Positions 10,629 through 22,097 of a stretch of 45,763 nt of DNA are shown one piece after another; position 1 is the first letter of the stretch, and every line of letters begins with the position of its first letter. The notes under the pieces were generated by a model. It did no database searches. It saw only the letters and a program-made list of their open reading frames with translations, and had not been told where the DNA came from. The position numbers were made by a program, and so were the translations under genes. Source of the stretch: Porogramme epimiltina (lineage: Eukaryota; Basidiomycota; Agaricomycetes; Polyporales; Polyporaceae); contig FTLJ01000723.1 of the NCBI GenBank assembly GCA_900155495.1, forward strand, positions 1 through 45,763. Direction: 5' to 3'.

Positions 10629-12236
10629 CTACGAAGAATAGATCCCCAATGCTTTTGCCTCGTTTAGCAAGTCCTCCTCAGATAAGAGGCAGGCAGCGTA
10701 CATCTACAATTGTAGGGTGTTGATAACATGACATCATCGCGAAACTTAACAGCAAACGCACCTCTAGCTCTTGTTGTGACATCTTCGGATCGACTTGTTT
10801 CTGGGGTTGCGACGCCTCGGGTTTGGCAGGACGTTCCGCTGGGGGCCGCAAACGGGGATTGGCGTGTGGCGTAGGAGATGTGGGCTTGGGTGGGAAAGTA
10901 GCTGACTCTTGGGGTACTTGGAGAGGTGCTTTGACGCGATCCGGTGGCTTTACTGCAGCTTTTTGGTGACTCTGCACCTTACCAGCCTCCGGCTGTGTCA
11001 TAATGGGATCTGTCCCACCAGATTTGAGCTCCACAACGGCTTTCTCCCAGTCCCGGATTGCAGCTGGAGGCAGCGATGCACCTCGTTTCGCTAACGCATC
11101 TGCGCCTTCCTTTCCCGTTCCTCTTGTATCACTCAAGACTTTGTCAAGTTCGACCTATCTGCGTCGGCCTCGGCTGCTGAATGAATGTATCATGGCACAA
11201 ACTCACAGATTGGCCGAGAACATCCCGCCGCTTCAGAAGCAACGCGTCAGCATATCGGATTAACGACGCATTCTTCACGGGCTCTCTCCTAGAGGTTTTC
11301 CATCCATTGTTTTTCCATGTTTGCAAATATTGTATAAGGCCTGCCAAAGGTGCAACAGGTGAGTGTAGGCGAATTAAACAGATAAAATCGAACGCACAGT
11401 CGAGGGCGTACTGGGAAGCCGTCATGATGACGAGGGGGCAATCATCCGGAGCCGTCTCTAATGCACGGACGATCGCCTTTCACCAGTGGAACGACGGTGG
11501 TAAGGTTTGAATGTGCTTAAGAGGTTCCGCTACTCACGGTGAGCTTTGCGCAATTGTCTGTTTGTGGACCAGGGCAACGTTCTGAGATATTGCTACAGCG
11601 AGGACTATCAGGATGTAAAAAGCCAACCCTTAGGACTGAAACATACCGCGGGTCGTCGTCTCCATACCACACCCCGACACCAGCTGACGCCTTCTTTTCC
11701 TTGCTCAGTTTATACGATCCATGTGTGTATATGACTAACGGTTCTGCGATCGTTGTCGTTTGAGACTTGATGGCATTGGGATGCGCAACAGGGCGAGCAG
11801 AGGACTTTGCCGCCGATGTCACTGGAGCTGGCGATGAAAATAAGACGGGCTGAGAAGCTGAGGAGCTAACATGGGCTACGGTTCTCGCCCGAGATGTGGC
11901 AGCCACGGAAGTTGGTTTTGATTTAAATACCTGAGCTGCGGAAGATATGTGGCCCGAACTCTGCGCGGTGGGTGAAGTAGCTCCGACTGCCGTTTTCACA
12001 TGGACCGCTGTGCAAGCCTCAACATTCTGGTTCACCCAAAGCTCTGCATCTCCCACTGTGACGAATTTCTTGTATTTTGCCCCATTGAAATTGAGGATCT
12101 GTGCCTCACAATCGTCCCTGCACAGAAGACACCCATATGTCAGAATCGGTCATATGACTAGAAGGAGGTCCTAGGTTCACCAATTCAAGTATATTCCCGG
12201 CCTCCTCCCCCTAGCCACGGCATAGCATGTCTGCAT
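10629..12236 (-). CDS. RNase H1-like pseudoenzyme with intact hybrid-binding domain
   Basis: Seven exons, complement(join(10629..10703,10762..11154,11207..11340,11398..11476,11538..11592,11647..12117,12181..12236)), give 420 residues with consistent phases throughout. Residues 5-50 form an N-terminal hybrid-binding (viroplasmin-type) domain, with YAVARGRRPGIYLNW and FNGAKYKKF. After a Ser/Ala-rich linker comes an RNase H fold (about 147-291): VIYTHGSY, NISERCPGPQTDN, SQYALDC, WKNNGWKTS, PVKN, GADALAKRGA. The expected catalytic residues are mostly replaced: Asp of DGS is His151, Glu of AEL is Lys192, Asp of TDSQY is Ala214, and the His of the GHSG loop is Asp274; only the last Asp (284) remains. 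The family cuts RNA in RNA/DNA hybrids with two metal ions held by these carboxylates, so cleavage is not expected. A Lys/Pro-rich tail ends in SEEDLLNEAKALGIYSS. The start at 12236 gives a normal-length lead into the domain. Confidence 0.88.
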
Positions 12237-12679
12237 ACAGTATAGTCTTATTAGGACTATACAGACGGTGCTTCAGGGCTCGCGTTGATATAATGAACTA
12301 TGCTGAGGCCAAACTTGTGGCAAATTGATGTATGGAAAGGATGTATTTCAGTGATAGAGGGCGCAGGAAACAATTCCGGGAGTGCAAAGCTGTAGAGCGC
12401 AAGAGCAGGCTGTCGTTGACAAGTAGTTCGCCAGTTGCGTCTCGAGACGACGCGTCGAGCGTGTTGCGGCACGTGATGGGGATGAACCAATTATCCATGA
12501 CTCAGCCTGATTGCCTCCACGGCACCGATGGCGGGCCCGAATTTGGAGTCGGGCCCGCGCACGCTGGGCCACGCTGGGCTCCTTTTCAACGAGGTCTTTG
12601 GCATTCTGTCCTCCGTCACTCTTCTTGACCGACGTTGGAGGTAAAGAGCATCCTCAATCAAAGCACTGAAGTACCAGCC
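12237..12679. promoter_or_regulatory. Shared divergent promoter region
   Basis: The 443-nt gap separates two divergently transcribed starts, the RNase H-like gene at 12236 and the Nudix gene at 12680. An inverted repeat, TATAGTC-7 nt-GACTATA, lies at about 12241-12261, directly upstream of the RNase H-like start, and could form a small hairpin in the 5' leader or bind a dimeric factor. Its function is not known. Confidence 0.5.
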
Positions 12680-13494
12680 ATGTCTACCATTGGTACGTGA
12701 TTTTGACGAACAAATGGGTTTAATTTAGGGCTTCAACTCGATTGGCAGGATCTAACGGACGTGGGCTTACGTTCCTATGTGCCTCAGCGGCAGTTCTCCT
12801 GAGTGCAGTACCCACCATCTACTATGCTGCTAAAGCATTGAATAGTATGTTGTTTTGATACTCCATCTCCTACCTCCCTCACCAAGTCCTTCTCCTTTCG
12901 CTAGGAAGACGACGCTCACAAGTCCAATACACGTCGTCAAACTTCGTCCTCTCGGCCGGCGCCCTCCCTTTTCAATTCGATAGTACAGGCGTCCCACGTA
13001 GGATTGTTCTCGTGCATTATGCCGCAGAAGATGTATGGCTCCTTGCCAAGGGCCGCAAGGACGAAGGCGAGGATCTCTCCACCGCAGCGACGCGCGAGGT
13101 CTACGAAGAGACCGGTTTCGCTTGTCGCCTATATCCCGTCCCACGACTCCCAACGTGTGCCCCGGTGCACGCGCCCGTCGCGGACGGTTTCCAGCCTCAG
13201 GCGGCACGGATCGCGCAGGACAGCACCGAGCCGTTCTCGATTACCGTCCGTCCACTCGGCGTGGGGCGAATCAAGATGATATTCTGGTACATTGGCGCCA
13301 TCGACATCCCTTACGAGACGGACGCAGATGGTTCACCAGCTGCAACTCGTGACCCGGGAAGCCATCAAATTGCTGAGGGGTTCGACGAGGTTAAGCTATT
13401 CGATATCAACGATGCACTTGCGAAGCTAGCATATGAAGGCGACCGCGATCTGGTCCGCACGGCTGTGGCCATTCTCACGCCCGAACGAGCGTAG
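12680..13494 (+). CDS. Nudix hydrolase with N-terminal membrane anchor
   Basis: Three exons, join(12680..12692,12749..12844,12905..13494), give 232 residues. Exon 1 codes only the first four residues and part of a fifth. Exon 2 encodes one hydrophobic segment (about residues 10-32, LTFLCASAAVLLSAVPTIYY), followed by RRRR at the border to exon 3, a positive-inside anchor pattern. The catalytic domain starts near residue 45. The Nudix box G-x5-E-x7-REUxEExGU is complete: Gly86, Glu92, Arg100-Glu101, Glu104-Glu105, Gly107, Phe108. The family cleaves nucleoside diphosphates linked to another group, using a divalent metal; the substrate here cannot be read from the sequence. If exon 2 were skipped, the reading frame would still be kept (exon 2 is 96 nt), giving a soluble form. 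Confidence 0.88.
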
Positions 13495-14097
13495 TTTCTG
13501 GTCGAACCAGTTCCTTTTCCTCAGCATTTCCTTGTAACTGCCAGCTTCTTTACCAGCCAACTCTCAATAAGGCTATGTTCTATCATGATATACCAGCTAT
13601 TTCACTCAAGCTCACTCTGTAAGCCCAGCCTCTCATCTACGCGGATTGTTTCCACATGTTTGAACTTCGTATCAGGATTACGTCTTCATTGGGCATGTCG
13701 TACGGTTGGACGCTTGCCAGTCTACAAATTACATTACGCAGTCGCTTTAATAAAGCCGTCTCCAGAAATATTGCATGTGTTCTATTTGGAGTATAGAAGT
13801 GGTACATGTTCGATCATGCAGCAACATCCATACGCAAGGGGTGATTGTTGGCGGCTGCGTTTCACCGTTTACTGGGCGTTGGGTATATTTTTGGGAGCGC
13901 CCGACACAATCCAGATGCGTGAGTCAGACATTGCAAAGAAGAGCCCACTAGCCGCGTTCTGTCATGGGCGATGCGCCGATCTGCGGCAGGGCCCCTGATA
14001 AACGACGCCACTATGGCGGCTGACATCATCGCTCTCCCGCTCTCTCCTCGCTCCTTTGTCTCCTAGTGCAAGGTCTACAGCACTCAACATACCTAAG
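13495..14097. other. Intergenic region between Nudix and Cupin_5 genes
   Basis: This 603-nt spacer holds the 3' end of the Nudix gene, with AATAA-like signals near 13565 and 13748, and the upstream region of the Cupin_5 gene. No other gene is seen. Confidence 0.4.
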
Positions 14098-14959
14098 ATG
14101 ACCGTACCGACGACATACTCTTCGTACACTGTCCCGAATTCGGTCCTGATTCCGCAGCTCAAACTCATCAGGCACCCCGAAGGAGGCAAGTGAAACGTCT
14201 TCATATACAGCTCCTCAGGCCTTAATCATCAACTCACTGTCACACAGGATACTTCGCAGAGACCGATCGCCAGACGGAGCAAGTGCCTTCCCCCTTTGCA
14301 GGTGAGCGAAGGAACCCCACCACTTAGATACGCGTTTGATCTGCACTTCGATGCTCAACGGAAATTCATCAGGCAAAGCGTTCCGGCCTCTCGCAACATC
14401 GATTTACTACCTGCTCACGCCGGACGAGCCTAATGGCGTGTTCCATATGAATAAATCGGCGGTGGGTAACTACGTACATGAGCGAAGAAAGGGTCATAAC
14501 ATCTGAGCACTCGGACAGACGATGCATGTTTTGCACCAAGGCCGCGCCGAGTACACCCTCATCACCCCCAGCAGCCCAGCCAAGATAGAGAGGAAGGTTA
14601 GCCTTTACCGCGTCTTACCGACCAATCCCCGCATACTGCACTTCGAAGGCAATAACTGACTGAGCCGCGGATAGGTGATGGGCCCGAACATCCACGCAGG
14701 CGAAGTCTTGCAGCTGCTCGTCCCGAGCGGGATCTGGAAGATGCCGCGGCTTCTGGACGAGGATCTTGCTGGTGCGGCTTCTAGCGGAGACGCGAAGGAT
14801 CGTTGTGGGTGCCTCATAACTGAGGTGGTCTTCCCGGGCTTCGCATGGGAAGACCACTGCTTCCTCTCGCGCGTTGAATTCGACGCGCTGTGGCCAGCTA
14901 AGGACGTGCCAGAAGCGAGGGAGCTAGAGAAGTACGTGAAGAGGGAGTCTTCTGTATAG
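14098..14959 (+). CDS. Cupin_5 (DUF985) family protein
   Basis: Five exons, join(14098..14185,14248..14301,14373..14461,14519..14596,14675..14959), give 197 residues. The segments LIPQLKLIRHPEGGYF, ATSIYYLLTPDEP, FHMNKSATMHVLHQG and FPGFAWEDH follow the order of the DUF985/Cupin_5 family, a single-domain beta-barrel found in bacteria and fungi. Reported roles in the family are few and no reaction is assigned here. The His residues in the cupin motifs could bind a metal. The first intron starts with GCAAGT instead of GT: the junction G/GCAAGT...ACAG/GA restores HPEGGYFAETDR in frame, and no GT site does so. The third intron uses GTGGGT. No signal peptide is present, so a cytosolic location is likely. 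Confidence 0.88.
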
Positions 14960-15282
14960 GATCATTCTCCGTGTACCTTCATCGCTGTGTGCAGAATGAG
15001 ATCGTAATGGTTATGATACATAAGATACGCATGCGTTCAGTCGGATCAATCTATGTGGCTACACAAAGATTTCTTTCCGGGGCAGCATACGAGGTCCTGG
15101 TGATCGACTCCATTGTGACTCGTGAGCATCTCACTTGAACTTGTGATTTACAAATTGAGGCAGCTTCGGCACCGTCAAACTTTAGAGTCACAATGACCTA
15201 TTAGCTCACACCTGCTCGTTCTGATAGACACGATATATATAGTGTTGCAATGAAGGGCAGGAGACGTTGCCATCCACCCACA
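14960..15282. promoter_or_regulatory. Methyltransferase promoter with TATA box
   Basis: A TATATATA run at about 15233-15241 lies 42-50 nt before the ATG at 15283. The in-frame ATG at 15250 would sit only about 10 nt after this run, too close to be inside the transcript if the run is the TATA box. This is why the later start was chosen. Confidence 0.5.
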
Positions 15283-16242
15283 ATGTCCTCCATGCCCCCC
15301 GCGCTCGACGATCTTGACGGCATCGCGAAGATCTGCCTCCACAAGACGCCGCACTTCTCTGTCGTGCGTTCTCAGATCGAGCAGCGCGCACAACTCGTCA
15401 ACTTCTGGGGTATCGGAAAAGGAGAGAAGGTCCTCGAGATAGGATGCGGGCAAGGCGACTGCACCGCTGTGCTCGCTGCCGCCGTGGGGGAGGAAGGGTC
15501 CGTCACTGCGATTGATCCCGCTAGCCTCGATTATGGTACGTCGACTGAGCCAGTCCATCCACCCGCGCCCAGCGAGTACGCATGGATGCGCTGACCCGAG
15601 ACGAAACGGACAGGCTCACCGTTCACGCTCGGCCAAGCTCAGGAGCACCTCCGCGCCTCGCCACTCGGGCCCCGTATCACCTTCGTGCAGGCGGACCCCG
15701 TCGCGTTCCTCCAGTCGTCTACTGAGCACTACACGACGGCCGTCCTCGCGCAGTGCTCGTGGTACTTCGCCTCCCCCCAAGTTCTCGGGGACATGCTCGC
15801 CGCGCTCCTCCTCCGGGTCGACAGGGTGTGCATATCGGAGTACTCACTCACTGCGTCCGACGCGCGCGCGGTGCCGCACGTCCTCGCGGTCATCGCGCAG
15901 GCAACGCTGGAATGCCGGAAGCCGACGTCTATCAGCAACGTCCGCACCGTGTTGTCGCCGGCGAAGGTACGCGACGCCGCAAAGGCGGCTGGGCTGGCCC
16001 TCCAGGAAGAGAGTTTGCTGCAGCCTCCCGATGGCATGTTCGACGGGCGATGGGAGGTGGCTGCCGTTTTGTCGAAGCACTTCGGGGACGAAATTGATCA
16101 GTTCGTGACGGATAGAAGGGAAAAGGCCGTGGTGGTGGCAGCTAGGGACGCGGTTGAGGCAGCATCGGAATTGTTGAAGGCGAAGGATGAGAAGATCCAC
16201 ACAATGGACGTTTGGGTGGCTACGTTTGTTGGGAAACAGTAG
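15283..16242 (+). CDS. Class I SAM-dependent methyltransferase
   Basis: Two exons, join(15283..15535,15614..16242), give 293 residues; the 78-nt intron splits a Gly codon. Motif I (VLEIGCGQGD, about residues 50-59) and the acidic residue after the second strand (AIDPAS, Asp78) mark a Rossmann-type methyltransferase that binds S-adenosylmethionine. The N-terminal HKTPHFSVVRSQIEQRAQ and the pattern of later strands (TFVQADPVAF, TTAVLAQCSWYF) resemble small-molecule methyltransferases common in basidiomycetes, whose substrates are unknown. No signal peptide or membrane segment is seen. It follows the Cupin_5 gene by 323 nt on the same strand; nothing shows that the two act together. Confidence 0.87.
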
Positions 16243-19200
16243 ACAGCATAGCTTGTCGTAGGTAAATGCAGTAACGGTCATGAACGGGTAGCATGGGAAG
16301 AGAGCCGCAGGCAGCCAAGGACACGGCAGCACTGGTCATAGGGCGGCTGAGCAGCCATCGGGCGCTTATTGCATCCTCCTCGCCTGGTGGCCCCGCACAT
16401 CTTGGACGAAAACCACTCTCATCCCCTGCTCTTTCTTACCGACACAGTTAAACTCACATCGAACAGCCACCTCTCGCCTAGAATGCACACACGAGCTTGT
16501 CTGAATGCCCACAACATGTAACACGACCCACCCGCCATCACTTTTACATAAACTTTCGACGTTATCGGCTGGCAGTGGGTTCCTCGGCGGTGGTGACGTT
16601 AGTGTCTGCCTGGCCTCTGGGGGCTCGAATGTCCCGCCCTTGTGCTCCTGTGAGCAGGAGGTCTAGAAAGTGGCGTAATGTGAGTACTTATTCCGGGCAA
16701 TAGAACCCTCAACGTGCACACCACCCTCATTGAAACGTGGCCCATGCGCCCGGTCGGAAGAACCTCAAAGTCCCAGCTCCGATCGCTTCTTGGGGCAGTG
16801 GCGATCGCACTAAGATGTCTATGTGGTTTGAATGGGTGATCCATGTATGGACAACGAGGCTCACCGCCCTGTCCTCGTCCCTGTAAAGGCCATGACAATA
16901 CCACGTTGTAGCCGTTCACAGGCACACGGTCTCCCTCGGACCGCATGCCTCCATCCGCCCTTCGTTCTCGATTATCTCTCGGACCCTGCCGCCGCCACCG
17001 GAGGAAAATCGCTAATCTAAGCTTTTTAGGAGAAAGTCTCGTCAACGTCATATTGGGGAGATGCCGCTATGGGTCGGTTATCCGCTGTCTCTCCGCGCGC
17101 CGGGACAAGTCTCTGACGGAGTCGGTGAATGTTATCCACATATCACTTGCGGTGTTGACTGCGCCCATTCGTAATCAATATGACTCCATGAGCCTCGTTT
17201 CTCCTGCGCGACTGAACGAACTCCATGCACCCAGCGAAACCGTCCGGACGAACCCGATCCCGCATAACCTGCACAGAATGCACTTTTCCCTAGGCCGCGC
17301 TGCACGACCGGGCGCGTGGACGTTGAAGAATTTTCGTCCGGCCATTCAAAACGATGAGGTCCGCTCAATCTGCGGTTCCTAACGACACTCTCGAAGCCTC
17401 AGGGCGGAACTGATTTTGACATGGGGTCCATGACGCTAAGTGATTAGCCGTAGCGGAGGCCCGAGGACCTTTGTCCATTCCCCCAGGCCCATGGGCGTCG
17501 CCGCTCGCAACGAAACGAGTCACGCCGGGCGCGCAACGCCACCACCATCACCCTGTTTTGAGATTTTACAGGTCGCGAGAACTCATGTGCGTTGTTGTCG
17601 CGCTTCTCCAGCGAACGTTCTGTCACTCTGACCGTCTTCTCCCGCCCCGCTGCATTTCTGGTCCATTGCCATCGCCCCGCGCCGCGTTTCGTCACTGTTC
17701 CAAGAAGCTCGACGCAGAAGAAGCTAGGTTTAGATACCATATGGCCATTCCTCGCTGTACTATTCCCGCCGCCGAACCAACTTCTTTTGTTTCGAGGATA
17801 GGTCCGAGACACACTATTGAGTTTTGGCCCACCAGCGTGAATCAAGCCGCAAGGATGCGCATAACAGGAACGGATGCAGATGCCCAGCACTCCGCCCCAT
17901 GATTCATCCGTGGAGACTTCGTGTCATCACGACACCCGTCTTAGCAGCGGGCTCATTTCTCTGCGGGGGCTCCCCTTCCAACAGAAACGATTCGCGCGTA
18001 TTACATTAACCTATACACGTCTAATTCTCTTCTGAGGTCCGCAGCACCAGCCTTGAGCGGCACGGTGCGGTGTTCATTACTGCCAGTGTATCGGCATGGA
18101 GCTCTGCCTTGGGTGCCAGGAAGCCGAGGTACCGTCAAGAACATGTGAATGAACCCTTGGGCTGCGACGGATATCACAACTGCAGCTGCAGTTCTGCGAC
18201 CTTAGCTTACGAGTCGCCGCTTCGGTTGTCATCGCTTACGGACGCCGAGTCCGATGTGCTCGTGAGGCTGCGACTAAAGCCTCTGATCCACCAACGTTCC
18301 GGGAGCTCCCAGGGATCTCTCCGTATTCCTCATACCCTGTATTTGAGATACACGTGGATCTGCCAGGTACCGTGCACGCTGTTTCCCTTCCCTATGCCAA
18401 TATTACCAGCTGAACATGGGTCGACTCCTGACAGGCTATTCGGGGTCCGACCCCAAAACGCGAACATCAGAGATGAATGTGGCTCCTCTACACGACAAGA
18501 ACACCTCCGCCAACCGCCAACTCCGAACGAGCGACCCCGGCTTGCGAGACCTCAGTTGGTCCGCGGCCACGTCGGGGCGGTGATATCGCTATTCCTGTTT
18601 TCGGCAGGGCACGCGCGGCCTGCTTCGAGACGGGCGCGCCTTCCAGCTGACCCGCGGTGATGGCGGGCTTGATTACGGTGCCTACGGAGTGCTCGCGCTT
18701 GCATCTGCCGCCGTCCCGCGATGCGTTGGGGCGGTACCCCCGCAGCCTCATCAGAACGACGACTCCAACTCGCGTGCGCGGGAGCGGTGGAGGGGGCTAT
18801 GGGTAGCCAATTACACCCCCGCTCCGACTGCCATCATGCATATTCGGCTCGCTTACCGCCGGTGCACCCGTTTAGCACGTCCCGCCGGATGTGCCCCGTG
18901 GAGGTGGGCCGTGGCACATCACCAGCCTCAAGGGTCGTGAGCGGGCGGAGGGTCGAGCGGCGGTGCCACAGGAAACCCCGCGCAGCGGGCGCGCGCTAGG
19001 GGAGCGAGCGTCCGGCGGAACTCGTCCTGATTTGCGTGGCTGCACCGGGTGCCGATGCTGTAGGGCTCGAGGTGACGCTGTAGGCGTTGATCCTCGCGCC
19101 ACATCAACTACGGCTGGGCTCCGCGAATGGCTGCCGACGTCGCCGCTACATCCTCCTCGGAGAAGATGACCTGAACCTCCGGTGCCCTCGCGGCGTCGGG

Positions 19201-22097
19201 AACAACGGTGGACACGGCCTGAGGACATCTCGCGTTCCCGATGGGACGAAAAGGGCAGGTCTTGGGACCCTCGTGTATTCGGTGAGCGCTCGGCACCAAT
19301 TCGCCCTGGCGGAGCCAGCCCTGATCCCCAAAGATACAGACTCTGCACGGCATCTGTGTGAGAGGGATCACCCCTAGTATCCGCCGGTTTATGGGCGCCC
19401 TAAACAAACCGCCTCGAGTCCAACAGATTTGGCGCAGCTTGAACCACGACGCGGAGACTCATCTCCGACCATCACAGCCTCATATGGCAAATCTGTGGAC
19501 CAAGGGGCTCTGCATACGGGGATGGAACGTGTTGTCCTGCATTACCCTCGATACGAATCTCGGGTCATGAAAACATGACTAGGGGTAGGCAAAAATCAGC
19601 TATGTGGGCTGTAGTGCCACGTCGACGCCGCGAGGATGGATAACTCGAGGCGGCTCAAAGGATCCGCGTTGGACAAACCCGGATAGCCGTATGGGACCCG
19701 ACATAGCAAGGTTGATAGGAATGCGGGGGAGGGTTGGCGGGGAACAATTGCACCAGTGTTGGGCCTGAGGCCGCCTCAAATCGACGCTGGTTGCCTGACG
19801 AAATGAGAGGAAGATCACATGCTCTCAGGGTGGAGGGCTGGTCGCGGGAATCGCCAAACGGCTCGGGAAGTAAAGGCAATCTTCCCACACTCGCACTGGC
19901 TGCCTTATCGATAACAAACGTCTTGGTGGGAGCGACGAGACTTGGTTCTTCCGAAGAGAGGAATCTCGGTCGTGACGGAAAGAACCGGAGCTCCGATGTC
20001 GCGTGTGAGATGCTGAAGATGGTACTGGCGCGAAACCCCTGGCCTATCGTGTTCCTAACAACGGACAATAAGGCTACCAGGAGACCAGATCTGTGGACCG
20101 AGACGCACCCTACGTGCACCTACACCGGCGGATAGTACGTTTCGCGCGGCCGTTTGGGTAGCCGGGTGTCGCAACCAGACGAAATTCGGTATGAAGAGAG
20201 CGAGTGTTTTGTGGACAGACTTCTGTGATGGTGGCGCAGGGCTGAGCTTGCTGACCGGCACACGGAGGAGGTCGCAGCACCCACGCGTATGTCGCGTGGA
20301 TTTACATCCCGGGTCATCGTAGGCTTAAAGCGCCGAACGCAGAGCGCATAGACCACGCACGACTAAGATGCTGCCACTTTCTATGTGGCTGAAGGAGAAA
20401 GATGAAGCATTCCTCGTAAGGTATGGAGACTGCATTCAGAGCGACGAAAATGGGTGCTTCCGCCTCGACCTGTGGTGTCAGGGGACTGCTGTTGTGGGTG
20501 GTGTGACGGAGAGCCCAGTGCACCGCATCGATAGATGCAAGAGCTTTAGAGAGAAACCTCTCGGATACACAGTGATTCGAGGATGGGATGTGATGAAAGA
20601 GAAACACAGACAGAACACGACAAACATGACGATGTGCGTGCTCCAGGGTAAGTCTTCTGGCGTCTCATTTTTCACATGAGCCCTGGAGTCACGTGCACCG
20701 GGATGCCCGGCCCTCACCCGCGAAAGGAAAACTTGCCTTTATAGGCAGTTGTTTCCTGTTTGTATGCTTGTGTGGGTCCGTACTTGTACACGTGGGAATT
20801 TCTACCGGCAGGAGGCGGCAAGTCATGTCCCCCGCTCCTTTGCCGCTCTCGCCTCGCTCAGCGATAATTGTATTAATGTCAGATGAGCACAGGCGGCTGA
20901 CAGCGTGGGCCGGCCTACCAGACCCCGGTGCCTTTCAATGGGGCCCTAAGAGGACAGGAGGCTGGTAAGTCCCTGTAATGTAATAGCTACTGCCAGTGGG
21001 TTACGGTATGGAAATCGCGCTGTCGGGATCCACCTGTGGACGTTTGGTAGGCACGTTGATTTCGACCACATTGGCGAACAAGCGACGGGATGCACGGAAG
21101 GGCAATCCCAGCAATCTATCGGTAAGTGGGGGGCAAATCCAAAGCCATCCGGGGTGCGGAATGACGACCTGGTGCAGGCCCCTACTGATAGGTTAATTTC
21201 CCCCCCACCACGCCGCAGCACAATCGCCTAGCTTTCCAAAGAACGGGCATGCCTCACGCTTTCGAACGTGCAGGGAATGGTCGTGGGCAGGTGCGCTTAT
21301 TCAGACCGCGTGGGAGATCAGGGGGCCTGATCCAGCCGCTCCCGCGGCGCGCGCATGTCGCACGGGAGCAAGCGCCGGAGGCGCGCACGCCTCGACCTTG
21401 TTCTCCGTCACCCAGTCGGTCGGCTCCTCCTCCGCCCTCATGCGAACCGGTCCCGTTCTGCTTCGCTTGCTGTTTACCCCTCACGCTGCACGCACCCCGG
21501 GCACTTTCTCCTGATTCTGATCATTCTCTTCCGTGGATCTCTTCTCGTCTCCTCCGACAAGTCACGGGCCCGGAAATTGACTCCCTCTGCAGCCGTCAAC
21601 GAGGATGCCGTGCACCCCTATCCCAGCTTCGCGTACAGCGCGAACATTGCCCCCGTATAGACCTACGAGAGCTCCCCCTTGGGACTCGAGACCGGGGGCT
21701 GATCGCGGAAATTATGGCGTACTAAGCCAATTCTGCTTGAAGGACGAAGGTGCCTTTCAACTCTCGGTTGTGCATATTGATATGGCGGCATCCTAACGAC
21801 CATGATGCACGATTTACAGCGCTATTGTATTTGCAGGGAACCCCCTTTTTGTCCAAAGGTCTAGCGCTGGGTGGCCTTCGCCGATCCCATCTCTCACAAT
21901 CTCCCCGGTCGGTCCGATTACGCTCGACCTACCTGATTTAACAGATCCAAGGAAGACGTTCAGCGTGGGGGGCTTGAGGCATCCGGCGTCACGTTGGGCG
22001 GTGCCGTGGACCCACACAAGAAGATGATTTAAACGCACTCTCTGCTTCCAGTTCTGCCCTCACGCCCCCCCACCGTTCCGCTCAGCCGTCTCCCACA
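16243..22097. other. 5.9-kb stretch without recognisable genes
   Basis: I read both strands and found only short frames (the longest is 196 codons, 18070-18660, plus strand) with no family signature and no convincing exon chain. CpG dinucleotides remain frequent, so there is no sign of strong mutation-based silencing such as RIP. No long terminal repeats, reverse transcriptase or transposase motifs were recognised. A perfect 16-bp palindrome (AACTGCAGCTGCAGTT) lies at 18178-18193. The last few hundred bases must include the promoter of the zinc-finger gene. The stretch could be old transposon remains, a non-coding RNA locus, or a gene with many tiny exons that hand-reading cannot resolve. Confidence 0.5.
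18178..18193. repeat. Perfect 16-bp palindrome
   Basis: AACTGCAGCTGCAGTT equals its own reverse complement. It lies inside the gene-free stretch and could be chance or a dimeric binding site. Confidence 0.6.

Noticed and set aside
10629..12236. Calling the RNase H-like gene a plain pseudogene
   Set aside because: All splice sites and the reading frame are intact over seven exons, and the losses are concentrated at catalytic positions, so inactivity of the enzyme does not mean a dead gene.
15250..15282. Earlier in-frame ATG of the methyltransferase at 15250
   Set aside because: It lies only about 10 nt after the TATA-like run at 15233-15241, so it is probably upstream of the transcription start.
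16243..22097. Degraded retrotransposon as an explanation of the gene-free stretch
   Set aside because: I could not find terminal repeats, a primer-binding site or reverse-transcriptase motifs, so the label is not supported from reading alone.
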